DNA of 64,000 bases, from NCBI GenBank assembly GCA_964432825.1, contig CAYSOX010000001.1:1-64000 (forward strand), given 5' to 3'. A program made the translations under genes and the position numbers. Under the pieces are notes generated by a model, which was not told the origin of the DNA, made no database searches, and saw nothing but the letters and a program-made list of their open reading frames with translations. Positions within the stretch are counted from its first letter, which is position 1, and every line of letters begins with the position of its first letter. The DNA comes from UMGS1908 sp964432825. GTDB lineage: Bacteria; Bacillota; Clostridia; Christensenellales; UBA1242. This document shows, piece by piece, positions 60,832-64,000 of the stretch.

Positions 60832-62544
60832 TTATTTGATTGGATTTTCACTCTCGTTGAAACCAAAAGTCTTTTCAATCCCCTGAGTGGTTCGGTTTTG
60901 TTGTTTATATTTGTCAATATCTAAGTTTAAGGTGCTAATGCATAAACCTAAGATAACCATAAAGAATGGGTAGGTATGAGGCATTGTGTTTCCAAAAAAT
61001 GCACTAATTGCATAACACATAACGCAAAATAACAGACATATAGATAGGTTAGAAATATGTTTAAAGTACTTAATTCCCTTAACTGCAATTATTACAAGCC
61101 CTGAAATATATAAAACTGCCGATAAAATTCCTGAATGTGCCGCAAATTGCAAATACTCATTGTGTGGCTTAACAATCATTTCGCCATCGCCAAAGATTGG
61201 ATATTTTGAAATCTGTTCAAAAGCATCCAGCCAAAGTTCCCAGCGGTTTGTTCCTGCTTTTTTTGTTTCTTCAGCAAGTGGTGCACTAGATACTTTAAAG
61301 AAGTCTTTAAACACACCAGAAATTTGCATGTATAAACTTGAATAAGTTGAGTCCATTGGGCGGGCTAGAGGAATGCATATAAAACTGATTGCCGTTAACA
61401 TAATTAGTGGTGTAAAACTCAAAATATCAAATTTTCTGTTCTTTATACTAATTATGATAGGTAGTAAACAAAAGCCAAAGAATAGTGCAAGATTGCTACC
61501 GAGAGTATCATTAAACATCGCTACAAACAAGTGTAGGGCAAGTACTATGCCAAACATAATACGGGTTTTTAACTGTTTTGAAAGGCAAAAGCATACAGCA
61601 ATTAAACTTGTTGCCAGACATAATACATAACCGAAGTGGTTGCTGTTTACAAATGCATATGCCCAGTTGGTGTTGTTTGAAAAAGATACGGCAAGTTCGG
61701 AGTGGTGGAAAAATAATGTTAACACACACATTATTGAGGTGGATGCTAAAAATACACCTAGAAGATGCTCTTTAACTGGTCGGTCTTTAAGTGTTATTGT
61801 AGATATTAATATTGCCAAGTAAACTACAAAATATAAAACACATTCTTGCAAATATGTACCATTGTCATAATCTAAGAAAAACTTAAAGTTTGTAGGGAAA
61901 TTGTTTGTAAAAAAACTTGTAAAAATCATCCATAAAAAACTAGTAATCAAAAGAAAACATTCTAAGCGGTTTTTAAAAATATGCTTTGTAAAAACTTTAA
62001 ATGGTTTCCATTCTTTTTTAATGATGTAGTAAATATCAAATGGTAAAAAGCAACACAAAAATACCGCTGCGGTCAATATTATAGGTAAATAGTTCATATG
62101 GAAAGGCCAAGGTGGGCTCGAAAAAATCAAATCAAACAAAGTCACTAAAACGCCCGAAATTAAAGGCATTAAAACTATAAGGTAGGGTAAAACAACGGAA
62201 GTTTTTGATTGGTTTTCGCTTCTTAAATCTTTAAAAATATCAAATTTCTTTTTATCGCTTTGTGTGTCAAGAAATTTAGGTGAGACATCTTCTAAATTTT
62301 CATCCGTCAATTCGGTAGTCTTTTTAGTTTCGGTCGAAATTTCAGAAGGTGTTGCGTTTTTAATTTCTTCGTCCTCTAAAGTTTCTATTTCAGAAATAGA
62401 ACTTGTAGAACTAACATTGTGTGAGTTCTTTGTTTTTCGCCTAGTTTTATGTGGGGTAGAGGCAGAGTTGTTTAATTGGTCGATTGAAGTTGGTAAATTT
62501 TTAGAATCAACTTCGGGTTTAATTTCGTTGTTTTTTGTATTCAT
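60832..62544 (-). CDS. O-antigen ligase-like polytopic membrane protein
   Basis: A 570-residue protein. About 125 N-terminal residues are polar and probably cytoplasmic, rich in Ser/Thr/Glu. About 11-12 membrane helices follow. The large loop near residues 430-480 contains YPIFGDGEMIVKPHNEYLQFAAHSG, the Wzy_C/WaaL pattern with the PHNxxLQ motif. Such proteins join lipid-linked glycans to an acceptor, or polymerise them, outside the membrane. In a Gram-positive cell the acceptor could be a wall polymer or protein. It lies about 100 bases downstream of a paralogue on the same strand. Confidence 0.85.
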   Translation of the reverse strand: MNTKNNEIKPEVDSKNLPTSIDQLNNSASTPHKTRRKTKNSHNVSSTSSISEIETLEDEEIKNATPSEISTETKKTTELTDENLEDVSPKFLDTQSDKKKFDIFKDLRSENQSKTSVVLPYLIVLMPLISGVLVTLFDLIFSSPPWPFHMNYLPIILTAAVFLCCFLPFDIYYIIKKEWKPFKVFTKHIFKNRLECFLLITSFLWMIFTSFFTNNFPTNFKFFLDYDNGTYLQECVLYFVVYLAILISTITLKDRPVKEHLLGVFLASTSIMCVLTLFFHHSELAVSFSNNTNWAYAFVNSNHFGYVLCLATSLIAVCFCLSKQLKTRIMFGIVLALHLFVAMFNDTLGSNLALFFGFCLLPIIISIKNRKFDILSFTPLIMLTAISFICIPLARPMDSTYSSLYMQISGVFKDFFKVSSAPLAEETKKAGTNRWELWLDAFEQISKYPIFGDGEMIVKPHNEYLQFAAHSGILSAVLYISGLVIIAVKGIKYFKHISNLSICLLFCVMCYAISAFFGNTMPHTYPFFMVILGLCISTLNLDIDKYKQQNRTTQGIEKTFGFNESENPIK

Positions 62545-62648
62545 TATATTTTTCCTTTTATTGTGCTTTGAAATTTGTTAGTTTTTATGTAAGGCTAAAG
62601 AAATTAAAATTTAGCGTTTTGTTTTATAAATTTAACATTAGACGAGTT

Positions 62649-64000
62649 TTAGGTTAATACATTTTGGTCGGTTATAATTATTCCACCAGTTTTAATAGTT
62701 TTTTGCATTTTATGTTTTGCAATATCCACATTTAAAAATCGGTAAAAAATGCCTAAAACCATTAAAAATAAACAACCTATGTGAGGCATAATACTTATAA
62801 ATAGTGCGGTAAAAAGGTGCGAAACACAAACACCCGCCAAAATTAATGTTAGCCTACTCAAATGTTTAATATTTGTGAAAAATTTAACAAATACTATTAT
62901 AACGGATATTAATAACATTGTCAAACAAGGGATGCCCCAAATTTCAGCAATTTGTAAAATAAATGAATGCGGGTTTGTGTAGGTGTCACCATTTCCAAAA
63001 ATAGGATTTTTTAACACATTGTTGAAACTTTGTTTAAAAATTTTAAATCTGCCCGTTCCTGCATTTTCTGAAAGAGTGGAGTTAGGGTTTTTAAATATTT
63101 CATTAATTTCAATAAAAAGGTTTTTAATTTCTTTAAAAAAGCCAATGTATTTACTGTAAAAATCGCTTGCAAGCAGTTCTACGGCAAAAGATAGTCCAAG
63201 AAAAATTACCAAGGGCAAGATTGCAAAAGGATTAAATCTTTTGCTATAAAAATGCGAAATAATTGCAAGCAAAATTAGTGCTAAACACACACCCAACATA
63301 CTAGAAAAGGTATTAGTTAAGGAGAGTACCACACAGTGTAGGCAAAATGCCAAAATGCTAGAAATTTTAATAAGTTTATTGCGTCTAAAAATGAACAAAC
63401 CTGCAAGTATAATGGTGGGAATGGTGAGATATAAACCAAAGTTATTTGAATTGTTAAATATGCTACTCCAAACATCATTGCTCGGGTTATGAATTTTAAA
63501 GGTGCACCTCGGGTCAATCAAGATAAGCACGCAAAGGATTGTTGATGTTATGGCGATTGAAAATATAATATGTTCGGCTATGTTCCGGTTTTTTAGACCA
63601 AACCCGAATACAAAACACATACCCACAAGCAGTATTATAGGAAATCCAAGCCCGATGCCAAAAGGACTTAAAACACTTGTGGTAAAACCGTTTTGTGCGG
63701 GACAAGAAATTGCTTGAACAATAGACGATGCCAATATCAAAATCAAACAAAGTCCTAGAGGTATAATTTCGAAATATCTTTTTAAAAATTCGGAAAAACT
63801 AAAACGAAATCTTCGTTTGCCAAAAAATATTCCTAAAATGTCAATCAATATAAAGAGAACGGGGAACAATATAAGTAGGTAAATATATTGAGAATAAAGG
63901 TTTAAAAAGTCGTGTTTAGCATCGGAAAATATTCCGACAATCAAACTTAAGATTATTGTAATTATTGGCAAAAAGGATAAAATGTAGCAAATCCAAATTG
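62649..64000 (-). CDS. O-antigen ligase-like membrane protein (5' end outside window)
   Basis: The visible 440 or more residues hold about ten membrane helices and the loop NPIFGNGDTYTNPHSFILQIAEIWG, equivalent to the Wzy_C PHNxxLQ motif (here PHSFILQ, with Ser in place of Asn). The frame stays open past a TTG at 63971 to base 64000, encoding IWICYILSFL upstream, so the gene is cut by the window edge. It lacks the long polar N-terminal part of its neighbour as far as visible. The shared loop, topology and orientation suggest a tandem duplication. Confidence 0.82.
   Translation of the reverse strand, partial: IWICYILSFLPIITIILSLIVGIFSDAKHDFLNLYSQYIYLLILFPVLFILIDILGIFFGKRRFRFSFSEFLKRYFEIIPLGLCLILILASSIVQAISCPAQNGFTTSVLSPFGIGLGFPIILLVGMCFVFGFGLKNRNIAEHIIFSIAITSTILCVLILIDPRCTFKIHNPSNDVWSSIFNNSNNFGLYLTIPTIILAGLFIFRRNKLIKISSILAFCLHCVVLSLTNTFSSMLGVCLALILLAIISHFYSKRFNPFAILPLVIFLGLSFAVELLASDFYSKYIGFFKEIKNLFIEINEIFKNPNSTLSENAGTGRFKIFKQSFNNVLKNPIFGNGDTYTNPHSFILQIAEIWGIPCLTMLLISVIIVFVKFFTNIKHLSRLTLILAGVCVSHLFTALFISIMPHIGCLFLMVLGIFYRFLNVDIAKHKMQKTIKTGGIIITDQNVLT

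Overview
The window is AT-rich DNA of a low-GC Gram-positive type bacterium. The evidence is strong AGGAGG-type ribosome sites, TTGACA/TATAAT promoters (often with an extended TGn -10), a SipW-type (Ser/His) signal peptidase, lipoprotein and single-anchor surface proteins, and no outer-membrane machinery. I infer an uncultured Clostridia-like (Bacillota) lineage. No marker in the window fixes the genus.

Layout. 1-2033: end of the ribosomal alpha operon (rpsD, rpoA, an enlarged rplQ). 2453-5004: folD, then a four-gene run of small proteins headed by an orphan HicB-like protein behind two strong promoters. 5484-12429: serS (minus), a decayed small gene, dnaB, a short alanyl-tRNA synthetase and an anchored beta-repeat protein. 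12601-20407: a glycogen operon (glgB, glgA, glgP, a GH13 amylase) led by a promoter and a tiny leader ORF coupled to glgB. 20601-23992: a GatB/YqeY protein (minus) and a fused ABC exporter. 24000-25160: repeats, an initiator tRNA and a damaged second copy. 25242-27548: a BRO-type gene with an in-frame stop, two acetyltransferases and a HIT protein. 27981-34855: RadC-like, SDR, a metG/wHTH/cysS operon and a membrane-anchored GH18-like protein. 34955-38875: a 916-residue acidic and Gln/Pro-repeat protein, a structured intergenic element and a small unknown gene. 39999-49315: uvrB-uvrA, a lipoprotein, a membrane protein, a divergent polysaccharide deacetylase and a DUF4143 ATPase behind 33-bp iterons. 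50028-58690: a surface or secretion locus with two proteins bearing SipW-type leaders and a signal peptidase fused to nine NGPPW repeats, interrupted by a RloA/RloB (AbiL-like) defence pair. 59957-64000: an unknown acidic protein and two O-antigen-ligase-like membrane proteins, the second cut by the window edge.

The intergenic space is unusually rich in structure. One family of at least four long terminator-like hairpins keeps an internal motif (AGGTT, inner stem, GGTTCTG) while the outer stem varies. A second family of short palindromes has the form TTCCgcccg...cgggcGGAA. A third family of double hairpins (gggacgggtagtacccgtccc followed by a cgccacaaaatgtggcg stem and cttcgtgc) clusters between 46.5 and 60 kb.

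The most promising under-described biology is the signal peptidase fused to the glycine/proline repeat with its likely substrates, the hairpin family with the conserved interior, and the orphan HicB module.
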